Positions 40,446-48,237 of a DNA stretch of 48,237 bases are shown one piece after another. The notes beneath the pieces are model-generated. The model worked only from the letters and a program-made list of their open reading frames with translations. It was not told where the DNA came from and did no database searches. Within the stretch, counting starts at the first letter, position 1. Each line of letters begins with the position of its first letter. This DNA comes from Microbacterium sp. GTDB lineage: Bacteria > Actinomycetota > Actinomycetes > Actinomycetales > Microbacteriaceae. The DNA lies in NCBI RefSeq assembly GCF_031179285.1, contig NZ_JAPSHY010000013.1, forward strand, positions 1-48,237, given 5' to 3'. The translations under genes and the position numbers were made by a program.

Positions 40446-41397
40446 CGATCCATGTCTCCGGAGCCGGGCGAAGACTGTCGAGCTCGTCCCACAGATCGTC
40501 GGGGATCGTCACGGCGAGCTGGGCGATGGTGTCCTCGAGCTGCGACGGCGACACCATCCCGCAGATCGTGGAATGGATGCGGGGATCGCGTGTCGACGTC
40601 TGCAGTGCCGCGGCGATCAGCGGCACGCCATGCCGTTCGCACGCGCGCCCCATCGCGTCGACCGCCTGGAGCACGTCGTCCGGTGCGGGCCGGTAGTGGT
40701 AGTTGTCGGTGGTGCGCGGCCACGCGCTGAGGATGCCGCCGCCGTAGACGGCGGCGTTGATCACGCCGAGGCCGGCGTCGGCGGCGACCGAGATCAGCTC
40801 ATCGGCCGTGCGGTCGACGAGCGTGAACCGGTTGTGCGTGATGAGAGCCTCGAAGAGGCCGGTCTCGACGAATCGCTTCAGCAGTTTCGCCGGACCACCA
40901 GAGATGCCGATGTGATCGGCATACCCTTCATCACGCAGCGCCGCGAGAGTCTCGACGGGACCGCCGGGCGCCATCGCCTGCTCGAAGGTGATGTGCTCCG
41001 GATCGTGCAGGTATAGCAGGGGCACTCGAGACAACCCGAGACGCGTGAGGCTCTCCTCGAGCGACCGGCGCATCCGGTCGCCGTCGAACGAACCCGTGAC
41101 CGGGTCCCGGTCCAGCTTGGTCTGGACGACGAAACCCTCGGGCACCCCGGTCTGAGCCAGTGCCACTCCGATGCGCCGCTCGCTCTCGCCGTCACCGTAG
41201 TTGTTGGAGGTGTCGAGGAAGTTGATCGGTGACGCAAGCGCCGCGCGCACCGTCGAGACCGCATCCTCTTCCGAGACCGTGAGGCCATGGATCGGTGAAG
41301 CGACACCCCAGGCGGCGGTGCCGATGCAGACGGGCGAGACGAGGAGGCCGGTGCGACCGAGCTCCACCCGGTCAGCGGTGATGTCGATGGAGCTCAT
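40438..41397 (-). CDS. Aldo/keto reductase, D-threo-aldose 1-dehydrogenase-like
   Basis: 319 residues. LGRTGLLVSPVCIGTAAWGV opens the AKR barrel. The tetrad is Asp and Tyr in FLDTSNNYGDGES, Lys in VVQTKLDRD and His in LLYLHDPEHI. The N-N-Y-G-D-G-x-S-E block and the overall layout match the D-threo-aldose (L-fucose/D-arabinose-type) 1-dehydrogenases, which oxidise a sugar at C1 to its lactone. The start overlaps the upstream permease stop (ATGA). It is probably the first catabolic step after import. Confidence 0.85.
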   Translation of the reverse strand: MSSIDITADRVELGRTGLLVSPVCIGTAAWGVASPIHGLTVSEEDAVSTVRAALASPINFLDTSNNYGDGESERRIGVALAQTGVPEGFVVQTKLDRDPVTGSFDGDRMRRSLEESLTRLGLSRVPLLYLHDPEHITFEQAMAPGGPVETLAALRDEGYADHIGISGGPAKLLKRFVETGLFEALITHNRFTLVDRTADELISVAADAGLGVINAAVYGGGILSAWPRTTDNYHYRPAPDDVLQAVDAMGRACERHGVPLIAAALQTSTRDPRIHSTICGMVSPSQLEDTIAQLAVTIPDDLWDELDSLRPAPETWIDD

Positions 41398-42395
41398 TCG
41401 AACGAGTCACCTCCACGCAGGCGGTCCACCAGCACCGCTGCGATGAGGATCGCGGCGACGATGAGGTCCAGATAGTCGGGATCGAAGAAGTTGATGTTCA
41501 GGATATTCGTGATGCCGGCGACGACCAGGAGGCCGAACAGGCCGCCCAGCGGATTGCCCACGCCACCGCGGGTGATCGAGTAGCCGCCGATCATGAGGGC
41601 CGCGTAGATCTGGAACTCCAGACCCGTTCCCAGGACATTCGACGCGGACCCCAGCTGGCCGACGTACAGGATGCCGCCGATGGCCGCTCCCACCCCACTG
41701 GCCACGAGGGCCGCGATCCGGACGCGGGAGACCGATATCCCGGCACGGGCGGCAGCACGAGGGTCGCCGCCGACCGCCTGCACCTTACGGCCGCCGCGGG
41801 TCTTGGAGACGAAGCCGGCGGCGATGAACGTCAGGCCGATGCCGATCAGCAGCAGGGTGGGGAACCCGAGCACGGCACCCTGGGTGAGGTCGTAGAGAGG
41901 CTCGACGAGCGTCGTCGGCGGGGCGTTCACCACGATCACCTGGCACAGGCCCCGCAGGAGCGTCAGCATGCCGAGGGTCACCGCGAGAGGCTCCGCCCCG
42001 AAGTGCACGATGACCAGGGCGTTGACGAGACCGACGACTGCTCCGACGATGATCGTGATCCCCGCGACGAGCCAGGGATCGAGTCCTGCCGAGACGAGCT
42101 GATTGAAGATGACGGCTCCGAAGCCGACCATCGAGCCGATCGACAGGTCGACCACGCCGGCCAGCAGCGCGAACGACGCCATCACCGCGACGATGAGAGG
42201 GATCGCGACGCTGACGCCGACGATCTGTATGTTCGACGGCGACAGGAACCCTGGGCCGGTCCACACGAGCCCGATGATGATGGTCGCCGCGAGGGTGACT
42301 CCGATGCTGCCGATCGGCCCCTTCAGCGACTCCAGGAGTCGCGCGCGAGCGGATAGCGGCGTGTCGGAGAACAGCTGCGCAGTGGTGGCGGTCAT
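41394..42395 (-). CDS. CUT2-type sugar ABC transporter permease
   Basis: 333 residues with about eight to ten helices. IVAVMASFALLAGVVDLSIG contains the RbsC-family GxxDLSxG motif. VGGDPRAAARAGISVSRVRI is the conserved cytoplasmic ATPase-contact loop. It overlaps both the partner permease (ATGA at 42395-42392) and the AKR gene (ATGA at 41397-41394). A much longer frame upstream is a shadow of the first permease gene. Confidence 0.93.
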   Translation of the reverse strand: MTATTAQLFSDTPLSARARLLESLKGPIGSIGVTLAATIIIGLVWTGPGFLSPSNIQIVGVSVAIPLIVAVMASFALLAGVVDLSIGSMVGFGAVIFNQLVSAGLDPWLVAGITIIVGAVVGLVNALVIVHFGAEPLAVTLGMLTLLRGLCQVIVVNAPPTTLVEPLYDLTQGAVLGFPTLLLIGIGLTFIAAGFVSKTRGGRKVQAVGGDPRAAARAGISVSRVRIAALVASGVGAAIGGILYVGQLGSASNVLGTGLEFQIYAALMIGGYSITRGGVGNPLGGLFGLLVVAGITNILNINFFDPDYLDLIVAAILIAAVLVDRLRGGDSFE

Positions 42396-43411
42396 CGTGC
42401 GCTCCTCTTCAGGCGGAATCCGTCGATGCCGACGGCGAACATGAGCAGTGCCCCCTGGAAGACCATCGCCCACGCAGGGGCGAGGCCGAAGAAGGCGATG
42501 GAGGTCGGGATCGTGGCGAGGAAGCCGACGCTCAGGAGCAGGACGAGCAGGTTGCCCTTGCCGCCCGAGAGGCTGACGCCCGCGAGGATCACCGCGGCGA
42601 TGACGATCAGCTGGAACCCGGCGCCGGCGTTCGGGGTGAAGCTCGGGTTGACGGCCGTGAACATCACCCCGGCGAGACCGGCGACGGCGCCGGCGCCGAT
42701 GAAGGTGCCGAGGCGCGCCTTGCGCAATGAGATCCCGCGAGCTTTGGCGGCCTGCGCGTTGCCGCCGACGGCGACCAGCCGGCGGCCCCACCGGGTGTAC
42801 GCGAGTGCCAGGCCGGCGAGAAGCACCACGACGATCATCGGCCAGAAGATGTTCGGGAGCCCGAGAAACCGTCCAAGACCGAACTGGCGCAGCTCGCTGC
42901 CCGCAGGGATCTGCGCTGACTGGAACAACAGCAGCATGAGCGCGAGACCCCCGAACCCGGTCGCCAGCGTCACGATGATCGGATTCAGCTTGCCGAACAC
43001 CACGATCAGGCCGTTGAGCGCTCCCCATGCGGCCCCGGTGACGATGCCGACGGCGACCGCTGCGAACGTCGGGCCGCCGGCGCCCAGGACCATGACCGTG
43101 GTCCAGGCGCTGAGGACGAGGCTCACCGGCAGGCTCAGGTCGAGCAGGCCGCCGCTGATGACGACGAGCGACTGCGCGACAGCGAGGATGCCGGAGATCG
43201 ACGCCGTGAAGGTCACGGCGAGCAGGGTCTGCGTAGACAGGAAGTCGGGGCGGACCAGGGTGGTCACGGCGATGAGAAGCACCCATACGCCCGCGATCGT
43301 CAGGGCGTCTCGAACCGCGGTGCCCGCCCGGGCGTCAGAGCGGCCTGCCGGCTTGCTCTGACGCCCGGCGGGGGTCGCCGGTTCGGTCGAGGAGAGGAGG
43401 GAGGTGTTCAT
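42392..43411 (-). CDS. CUT2-type sugar ABC transporter permease
   Basis: 339 residues from ATG 43411 (MNTSLLSSTEPATPAGRQSK). VAQSLVVISGGLLDLSLPVS is the family GGxDLS motif and VGGNAQAAKARGISLRKARL the ATPase-contact loop. It is homologous to, but distinct from, the following permease, so the transmembrane part is a heterodimer rather than the RbsC-type homodimer. Cytoplasmic N terminus, plasma membrane. Confidence 0.93.
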   Translation of the reverse strand: MNTSLLSSTEPATPAGRQSKPAGRSDARAGTAVRDALTIAGVWVLLIAVTTLVRPDFLSTQTLLAVTFTASISGILAVAQSLVVISGGLLDLSLPVSLVLSAWTTVMVLGAGGPTFAAVAVGIVTGAAWGALNGLIVVFGKLNPIIVTLATGFGGLALMLLLFQSAQIPAGSELRQFGLGRFLGLPNIFWPMIVVVLLAGLALAYTRWGRRLVAVGGNAQAAKARGISLRKARLGTFIGAGAVAGLAGVMFTAVNPSFTPNAGAGFQLIVIAAVILAGVSLSGGKGNLLVLLLSVGFLATIPTSIAFFGLAPAWAMVFQGALLMFAVGIDGFRLKRSAR

Positions 43412-43445
43412 GGTCTCTCGTATGCGTCTCAATCGACCGATGGAT

Positions 43446-44531
43446 TCAGGACTGGCAGAACAGGTCGTAGAGGGTGGTGCCCTCCGGAGCGTCGGCGAGC
43501 GCGGCGACGCGATCGTCGATGCTGGGGATCTCGGACGCCTGCTCCTGGCTGACCGCACACGGCGTCACACTGACGGCCGCGTCGTCACCCGTGTCCTTCA
43601 TCTCGGGCGCTTCGCCCGCTGCGATCTGGTCGGCGATCTCGAACGCGAAGGCCGGGTAGCCCTCGAGGAAGTACATCACGCTGCCGGCGAGGTTCGGATC
43701 GACGTTGTCCCCGGTGATGAGCCCGCCGTCCTGACCCCAGCCCATGATCGAGCCGTCTCGACCCAGCTGGGTCGCGGCCTGCAGGGCACCGACGACGGCC
43801 TGGTCGTTGAGGCCGACGACGAGGATGTTCTCGGCGTCCGGGTGGGCGGCGAAGACGCCGGGTGCGTTCGCGAGTGATGTGGTGAGGTTGCCGTCCGCCT
43901 CGAACGAGACGTATGCGTCCTCAGGGATGTCCGGGCAGACTTCCTTGACGGCATCGCGGGCATTACCGGTGCGCCAGGTGTTGATCTGTCCGGCCGAGGT
44001 GCCCTCTGCCGAGATCACGAGGTCGACGTCGCAGTCCCACTGCTCCTTCGCGAGTTCACCCAGACGGGTGCCGCCCTCGGTTCCGGCGGCAGCGTTGTCG
44101 ACGCCGACGAAGTACCAGCCCTCCTGCGCGATGTCGAATGTGATCACGGGGATCTCGGCGTCGGCATACTTCTTCGCGATGACGGGGTTCACAGAGGGCT
44201 GGCCGTTGAACATCATCACGACGTCGACACCCTGCTGGATGAAGAGGTCGGCGTTCTTGGTGGCGGTGGCCTCGCTGTTGTCGTTGCTCAGTTCGACGAA
44301 ATCCCAGCCGCGCTGCTCGGCGAGTGCAGCGGCGACATCGCCCTGCAGCTCCTGCCAGTCGGCATCGGGCTGACCCCCGACGGCGAAGCCGACGGTGAAG
44401 GTGTCGTCGCCGCCTCCGGCATCCGCGCCGGAGCCGGTGTCGCCGACGGTGCTGCAGCCGGTGAGCACAAGAGCCGCCGCAGCGACGGAGACGACGCCTG
44501 CGCGCAGGCGGTGAACGGTGGAGTGCTTCAT
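43446..44531 (-). CDS. CUT2-type sugar-binding lipoprotein
   Basis: 361 residues. A signal peptide with lipobox LTGC (C26) is followed by a Gly/Asp/Ser linker. TFTVGFAVGGQPDADWQELQ and EIPVITFDIAQEGWYFVGVD with NILVVGLNDQAVVGALQAA are the periplasmic-binding-protein type I (RbsB/FrcB-like) signatures. The mature protein delivers a monosaccharide to the two permeases. It lies 54 bp downstream of the ATPase gene and 34 bp before the first permease. Confidence 0.92.
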   Translation of the reverse strand: MKHSTVHRLRAGVVSVAAAALVLTGCSTVGDTGSGADAGGGDDTFTVGFAVGGQPDADWQELQGDVAAALAEQRGWDFVELSNDNSEATATKNADLFIQQGVDVVMMFNGQPSVNPVIAKKYADAEIPVITFDIAQEGWYFVGVDNAAAGTEGGTRLGELAKEQWDCDVDLVISAEGTSAGQINTWRTGNARDAVKEVCPDIPEDAYVSFEADGNLTTSLANAPGVFAAHPDAENILVVGLNDQAVVGALQAATQLGRDGSIMGWGQDGGLITGDNVDPNLAGSVMYFLEGYPAFAFEIADQIAAGEAPEMKDTGDDAAVSVTPCAVSQEQASEIPSIDDRVAALADAPEGTTLYDLFCQS

Positions 44532-44585
44532 TGCGGGTGCTCCTTGGTTGTTTCGGACGTACTTGATGGATTCTGGAGGAAGGGC

Positions 44586-45404
44586 CTAATGGACGACGGG
44601 AGCCGTGTCTTCGGGCGTCTCGACCTCGGCGGGGATCGCCCCGGTGATGAGGCCGACGATCGTCTCGGGAGTGACGTCGGCCACGTTCCGCGTGGCGATG
44701 GAGCGGCCGAGGCGCATGACGGTGAAGCGGTCCGCGACCGTGACGAGCTGCTGCATGTTGTGGCTGACGAGGATGACGCTGACGCCGTGATCGCGCAGTC
44801 GCTTGATCAGATCGAGCACCTGCTGCGATTCGCGCACGCCGAGGGCGGCGGTCGGCTCGTCGAGGATGACGATGCGGCGTCCCCAGAGCAGCGCACGGGC
44901 GATCGCGAGACATTGACGCTGGCCGCCTGACATCCCCTTGACCGAGACGTTGACCGACTGGATGCCGACCTGGAGCTCCTGCAGCACCTTGCGCGCCTCA
45001 CTGCGCATCGCGCGGTCGTTCACGACATCGAGGAAACGCAGGACGGCGTTCTTCGAGAGGACTTCGCGGCCGAGGTAGACGTTCTGCACGGCCGACATCG
45101 TGTCGACCAGGGCGAGGTCCTGGTACACGGTCTCGATGCCGGCGCTCAGCGCATCCGACGGCTTGCGGAACGAGACCGGCTGGCCGTCGACCTCGATGGT
45201 GCCGGTGTCGGGCACGACCGCGCCGGACAGCACCTTCAGCAGCGTCGACTTGCCTGCCCCGTTGTCGCCGACAAGGCCCATGACCTCGCCCCGCCGGAGG
45301 CTGAGCGACGCATCGGCAAGCGCCACCACTGCTCCGTATCGGCGCGTGATGTTCCGCGCCTGCAGCGCGAGATCCGCATCTGCGCTCGCTTCGACTCGCT
45401 CCAT
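44586..45404 (-). CDS. Sugar ABC transporter ATPase, single-domain (FrcA-like)
   Basis: 272 residues from ATG 45404 (MERVEASADADLALQARNIT). Walker A is GLVGDNGAGKSTLLKVLSG, the Q-loop is in IETVYQDLALVDTM, the signature is KGMSGGQRQCLAIARAL, Walker B is IVILDEPTAALG and the H-loop is ILVSHNM. Most CUT2 ATPases (RbsA, XylG) carry two such domains in about 500 residues; this is the one-domain FrcA type, so it must dimerise. It is the first gene of the operon, directly behind two LacI operators. The open frame continues to 45491, but that stretch spans the operators. Confidence 0.93.
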   Translation of the reverse strand: MERVEASADADLALQARNITRRYGAVVALADASLSLRRGEVMGLVGDNGAGKSTLLKVLSGAVVPDTGTIEVDGQPVSFRKPSDALSAGIETVYQDLALVDTMSAVQNVYLGREVLSKNAVLRFLDVVNDRAMRSEARKVLQELQVGIQSVNVSVKGMSGGQRQCLAIARALLWGRRIVILDEPTAALGVRESQQVLDLIKRLRDHGVSVILVSHNMQQLVTVADRFTVMRLGRSIATRNVADVTPETIVGLITGAIPAEVETPEDTAPVVH

Positions 45405-45426
45405 ACCAACCCCATCGTTCGCACTT

Positions 45427-45452
45427 TGAAACGTTTTAGATGAAACGTTTAA
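45427..45452. promoter_or_regulatory. Tandem LacI operators of the sugar operon
   Basis: TGAAACGTTTTA (45427-45438) and TGAAACGTTTAA (45441-45452), both close to the perfect dyad TGAAACGTTTCA, with centres 14 bp apart. They lie 23-48 bp upstream of the ATPase start. The central CG and the AAACGTTT core are typical LacI-family sites. The repressor is likely the LacI encoded at the end of this operon. Confidence 0.8.
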
Positions 45453-45530
45453 AGCAGTAAAGCACGGGGTTCCGGAACTTCGCAAGAACAACTTCCCGGG
45501 CGGTCGATCGGGCGCATGCGGCGACGGGGA

Positions 45531-45992
45531 TCACCGGTGCTTCGAAGCGGCCTTCGTCAGGCGGTCGACCGCATTTCGTGGGCCGCGGACCGCGATCCCC
45601 ACCAGGTCGAGATCGGCCGAAGCCACCGCTGCTACCGCCGCGCGATTCGCCTCGTCGTCGGACGTCGAGAACAGATCCCGCGTGTAGATCGCGAGCGCCA
45701 TCCCGCGTTCGAGCGCCTTCGTCCGCGCCGCAACGAGTGCGACGGCACCGGCGGTGAAGACCAGCACCGGTTGACGGAGCATCGGCAGGTACTCGTTTCC
45801 GTCCCCATCCCGATACGGTTCGCCGACCAGGCCCGCCCCGTTGGTGGCGATCCCGCTCATCAGGAAGGAGGTCACGTTGAGCTCCTGCCACGGCAGCAGA
45901 TCAGGGCTGAGCATCACGGCGACTCTCGTGTCGAAGCGAACGCGAGCGGCGGGTGCGCCGGGGACATGGTGGTCTGCGGTACGGGAGTTCAT
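45531..45992 (-). CDS. DUF2000-family protein
   Basis: 153 residues from ATG 45992 (MNSRTADHHVPGAPAARVRF). DTRVAVMLSPDLLPWQELNV, NEYLPMLRQPVLVFTAG and GMALAIYTRDLFSTSDDEAN are the DUF2000 blocks. The fold is PTH2-like (peptidyl-tRNA hydrolase 2), but the family has no established activity. It is divergent from an AraC regulator across a 49-bp gap, an arrangement seen repeatedly for this family. Confidence 0.85.
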   Translation of the reverse strand: MNSRTADHHVPGAPAARVRFDTRVAVMLSPDLLPWQELNVTSFLMSGIATNGAGLVGEPYRDGDGNEYLPMLRQPVLVFTAGAVALVAARTKALERGMALAIYTRDLFSTSDDEANRAAVAAVASADLDLVGIAVRGPRNAVDRLTKAASKHR

Positions 45993-46041
45993 ACTCCGAC
46001 TCTCGGCGTTGTCGCCGGCGGACGGCTTGTACGTTTGTTGC

Positions 46042-46833
46042 ATGGTCGAGTCGCTGCGAGCATGGCATCCACGCGTGCCGCTGCTCCGCGAGGTGCTGTA
46101 CGCGACCTTCGAGCAGCATGCGTATCCGGCGCACACCCACGACACATGGACTCTCCTCGTCGTGGACGATGGATCGGTCGTGTATCACCTCGACCGCACC
46201 GCGCACCGCACGGCGCCGACCAGGCTCACGTTGCTGCCCCCGCATGTCCCCCACGACGGGCGATCTGCGATCCCGGGGACACCGTTTCGCAAGCGGGTGC
46301 TCTACCTCGACGCCCACTGGCTGCCCTCGCCCTTCGCGGGAGCCGCCGTCGCCTCACCGACCCTGGAGAGCCCTGCCGCCAGGGCAGCTGTCGAGCGCGT
46401 CCACTCCGCGATCGCCTCTCCTGCCGACGCGATGGAGGCGGAGCACGGCATCCTCGAGCTGCGTGAGCTCGTGAGGGCGCACCTCGATCGACCTGCGAGC
46501 TCCTCGACCCGAGACGCGCCGCTCGCCCGGAGGCTGCGTCAGCTGCTCGACGAGCGGCTGACGGAGACCTTTACACTGGCCGAGGCGGGTGCGCTCCTCG
46601 GCGCGCATCCGAGTCATCTGATGCGGGTCTTCTCTGCGACCTACGGGATCGCACCCCATCGGTACGTCACCGGTCGCCGCATCGATCGGGCCCGGCGGAT
46701 GCTTCTCGACGGGCACGCGCCCGCGGAGGTCGCGGTCGAATCGGGCTTCTTCGACCAGCCGCACCTCACCCGTCACTTCCGCAGGGTGCTCGGCACCACC
46801 CCAGCCGCCTTCGCTGCCGCGTCAGCGCGCTGA
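46042..46833 (+). CDS. AraC-family transcriptional regulator
   Basis: 263 residues from ATG 46042 (MVESLRAWHPRVPLLREVLY). An N-terminal cupin sensor (FEQHAYPAHTHDTWTLLVVD, with three His) is followed by the two AraC helix-turn-helices: FTLAEAGALLGAHPSHLMRV and VAVESGFFDQPHLTRHFRRV, then LGTTPAAFAA. There is no Shine-Dalgarno; TACGTT at 46030 ends 6 bases before the ATG and may be a -10 box of a leaderless message. It probably regulates the divergent DUF2000 gene. Confidence 0.9.
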   Translation: MVESLRAWHPRVPLLREVLYATFEQHAYPAHTHDTWTLLVVDDGSVVYHLDRTAHRTAPTRLTLLPPHVPHDGRSAIPGTPFRKRVLYLDAHWLPSPFAGAAVASPTLESPAARAAVERVHSAIASPADAMEAEHGILELRELVRAHLDRPASSSTRDAPLARRLRQLLDERLTETFTLAEAGALLGAHPSHLMRVFSATYGIAPHRYVTGRRIDRARRMLLDGHAPAEVAVESGFFDQPHLTRHFRRVLGTTPAAFAAASAR

Positions 46834-46904
46834 CCAGCTTGCGACAGGACCTCGGCCGACGTCGCGGACCCTCGGAAGGTCAAATCTCGCCCGCAAAGTC
46901 AACG

Positions 46905-46933
46905 TTGTTCTTGCCGGGAGCACCACCCATAGT
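46905..46933 (+). promoter_or_regulatory. Promoter of the HelD-like gene
   Basis: TTGTTC (46905-46910), exactly 17 bases, then CATAGT (46928-46933), fitting a housekeeping promoter. The transcript would start near 46940 with a short leader containing GAAGGAGA just before ATG 46956. Confidence 0.6.
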
Positions 46934-46955
46934 TGACGCCGGACGAAGGAGAACG

Positions 46956-48237
46956 ATGCGGCAACAGCAGGGCACGGGCAGGGCGACGCAGATCGCTGTC
47001 GAGCAGAGATCGGTCGATGAGATGTACGCGCGCCTCGACGATGATGTCCACGGAGCGCTCGAGGCGCAGGCGAGGGCGATGGCTTCTCCCGTCGAAGGAC
47101 CGGCAGACATCTCCGCGAGAGATCTGGACGTGGCGCGGTGGGCTGAGACCGTTCGCCGGCTCCGGGCGGCGGAGCGGGCGCTGTGCTTCGGGCGCATCGA
47201 CGCCGGTGACGGCACGACGCTGCATGTCGGCCGCATCGGGTTACGCACGGATGCCGGCGAGCAGCTGCTCGTCGACTGGCGTGCCGAGGCTGCGCGGCCG
47301 TTCTACTCCGCCACGATGATCTCGCCGCTGGGCGTCCACCGTCGCCGCCACCTGCGCCTGGAGGGCCGCAGCGTCGTCGACGTCAGTGACGAGATCCTCG
47401 ACGGGGCGGCGCCGACGGATCAGGACGTCGTCGGCGACGACGCGCTCGTCTCTGCGCTGAGTAGCGCACGGACGGGACGGATGCGGGAGGCCGCCGCCAC
47501 CTTGCAGCAGGAGCAGGACCAGATCGTCCGATCCCCGAATCGAGGGATCATCGTGGTGGACGGAGGTCCGGGCACGGGCAAGACGATCGTCGCCCTGCAT
47601 CGCGCGGCGTACGTGCTGTATGCGTTCCCGGAGATCGCCCATCGCGGTGTGCTGGTGTTCGGTCCCAACAGGCGATTTCTCACGTACATCTCCGAGGTGC
47701 TGCCCTCGCTCGGGGAGAACGATGTGCAGCTGGCGACGTTGCCTGACCTCGTCGGCGTGGATGCGACGAGGACCGAGCCGGAGCGAGTCGCGCGAATCAA
47801 GGGGCGTTCGAACTTCGCGACCGGGCTCGCTCGCTGGGTGCAGGCCCATCAGCCCCGCGGCGTTCCCCTTCGGCTCCGCACGGCGCACGGAACGGTCGCG
47901 CTCGGTGCCGCGACGATCGATGCCGCCCGAGACGCCGCCCTGCAGGGCGGCGTCGGGCACAATCGGGCGCGAGAACTGTTCATCGAGCACGTGGTCGACG
48001 AACTGGTGATCGAACTCGAGCGGCAGACCGAGAAAGAACTCTCCGACTTCGAGGCCGAGGTCAAGGACGTCCTCGGCATCGACATCGATCGCATGTTCGC
48101 GGCGGATCACGGCGACTCTCACTCCCCCGCAGCGGCGACTGGTCTCGACATCGATTGGGATCGGATTCGCGAGGAGCTCATCGATGATCCCGGAGTCGAT
48201 CGGGTCATCACCACGGTGTGGCCTCGGCTCTGCGTCG
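46956..48237 (+). CDS. HelD-like (UvrD/Rep superfamily) ATPase, 3' truncated by window
   Basis: At least 427 residues, with the frame still open at the window end. The start ATG 46956 follows GAAGGAGA. An N-terminal helical arm (VEQRSVDEMYARLDDDVHGA) precedes the block YFGRID-like ALCFGRIDAGDGTTLHVGRI, then VDWRAEAARPFYSAT, a mark of HelD proteins. Walker A is IIVVDGGPGTGKTIVALHRA, with AYVLY after it. HelD proteins pull stalled RNA polymerase off DNA and recycle it, and some actinobacterial members protect against rifampicin. The second half with the remaining helicase motifs lies outside the window. Confidence 0.88.
   Translation, partial: MRQQQGTGRATQIAVEQRSVDEMYARLDDDVHGALEAQARAMASPVEGPADISARDLDVARWAETVRRLRAAERALCFGRIDAGDGTTLHVGRIGLRTDAGEQLLVDWRAEAARPFYSATMISPLGVHRRRHLRLEGRSVVDVSDEILDGAAPTDQDVVGDDALVSALSSARTGRMREAAATLQQEQDQIVRSPNRGIIVVDGGPGTGKTIVALHRAAYVLYAFPEIAHRGVLVFGPNRRFLTYISEVLPSLGENDVQLATLPDLVGVDATRTEPERVARIKGRSNFATGLARWVQAHQPRGVPLRLRTAHGTVALGAATIDAARDAALQGGVGHNRARELFIEHVVDELVIELERQTEKELSDFEAEVKDVLGIDIDRMFAADHGDSHSPAAATGLDIDWDRIREELIDDPGVDRVITTVWPRLCV

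Noticed and set aside
1..48237. CRISPR array, prophage, secondary-metabolite or defence island
   Set aside because: No regularly spaced repeats, cas genes, phage structural genes, large synthases or restriction genes were seen.

Overview
The window comes from a high-GC actinobacterium. It most likely belongs to the Microbacteriaceae and looks like Microbacterium. The pointers are GC-rich codon use with many GTG starts, dense sugar ABC-importer and LacI loci, a DUF222/HNH (13E12-type) gene, SufU-type Fe-S assembly and an actinobacterial-type cytochrome b. I see no phage genes, insertion sequences, CRISPR array or replication origin. This is mostly ordinary chromosomal accessory metabolism. Genes are tightly packed, ATGA/GTGA overlaps are frequent, and no gene-free gap exceeds about 300 bases.

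Layout. 1-1440: end of a flotillin and a small membrane protein. 1456-7080: a CUT1 sugar importer operon (binding protein, two permeases, GH1-like glycosidase) read leftward, divergent from its LacI regulator across a paired palindromic operator. 7092-12256: a P-loop ATPase, an NmrA-like oxidoreductase with a divergent Rrf2 regulator, L-serine dehydratase, and an ArsR / AHSA1 / dihydrofolate-reductase-like operon. 12379-16175: an acidic disordered protein, an SdhA/FrdA/NadB-type flavoprotein divergent from a LysR regulator, and a P-loop kinase. 16243-20573: DUF222-HNH nuclease, tRNA-Arg(ACG), an unknown protein, an SDR, and a membrane-anchored HExxH protein coupled to a small coiled-coil membrane protein. 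20642-24806: FCD-GntR regulator, tandem-GNAT, sufU-sufS, GyrI-like protein. 24863-27726: NSS amino-acid transporter with its small subunit and an HTH-membrane protein. 27896-29419: an isolated cytochrome b. 29401-34036: a reductase, two YCII/DGPF proteins with an ECF42-type sigma factor, TetR and a serine hydrolase. 34061-38230: MFS, aldo/keto reductase and GH42 beta-galactosidase. 38292-45404: an eight-gene CUT2-type sugar operon (ATPase, binding protein, two permeases, aldose dehydrogenase-like AKR, ThuA-like, unknown, LacI) with tandem LacI operators in front. 45531-48237: DUF2000 divergent from AraC, and the start of a HelD-like ATPase running off the window.

The most unusual items are two. 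First, the stand-alone cytochrome b keeps the heme bL histidines, but both heme bH ligand positions are replaced (Gln134 and Arg235). Second, a 52-bp imperfect direct repeat carrying the TetR operator and promoter brackets the ECF42/DGPF cassette, and candidate ECF42 promoters lie at or inside the TetR operator of one repeat copy.

Regulation is unusually legible. Palindromic operators can be assigned to the LacI (two loci), Rrf2, ArsR, FCD-GntR and TetR regulators. Assignments rest on position and symmetry and were not tested by any search.
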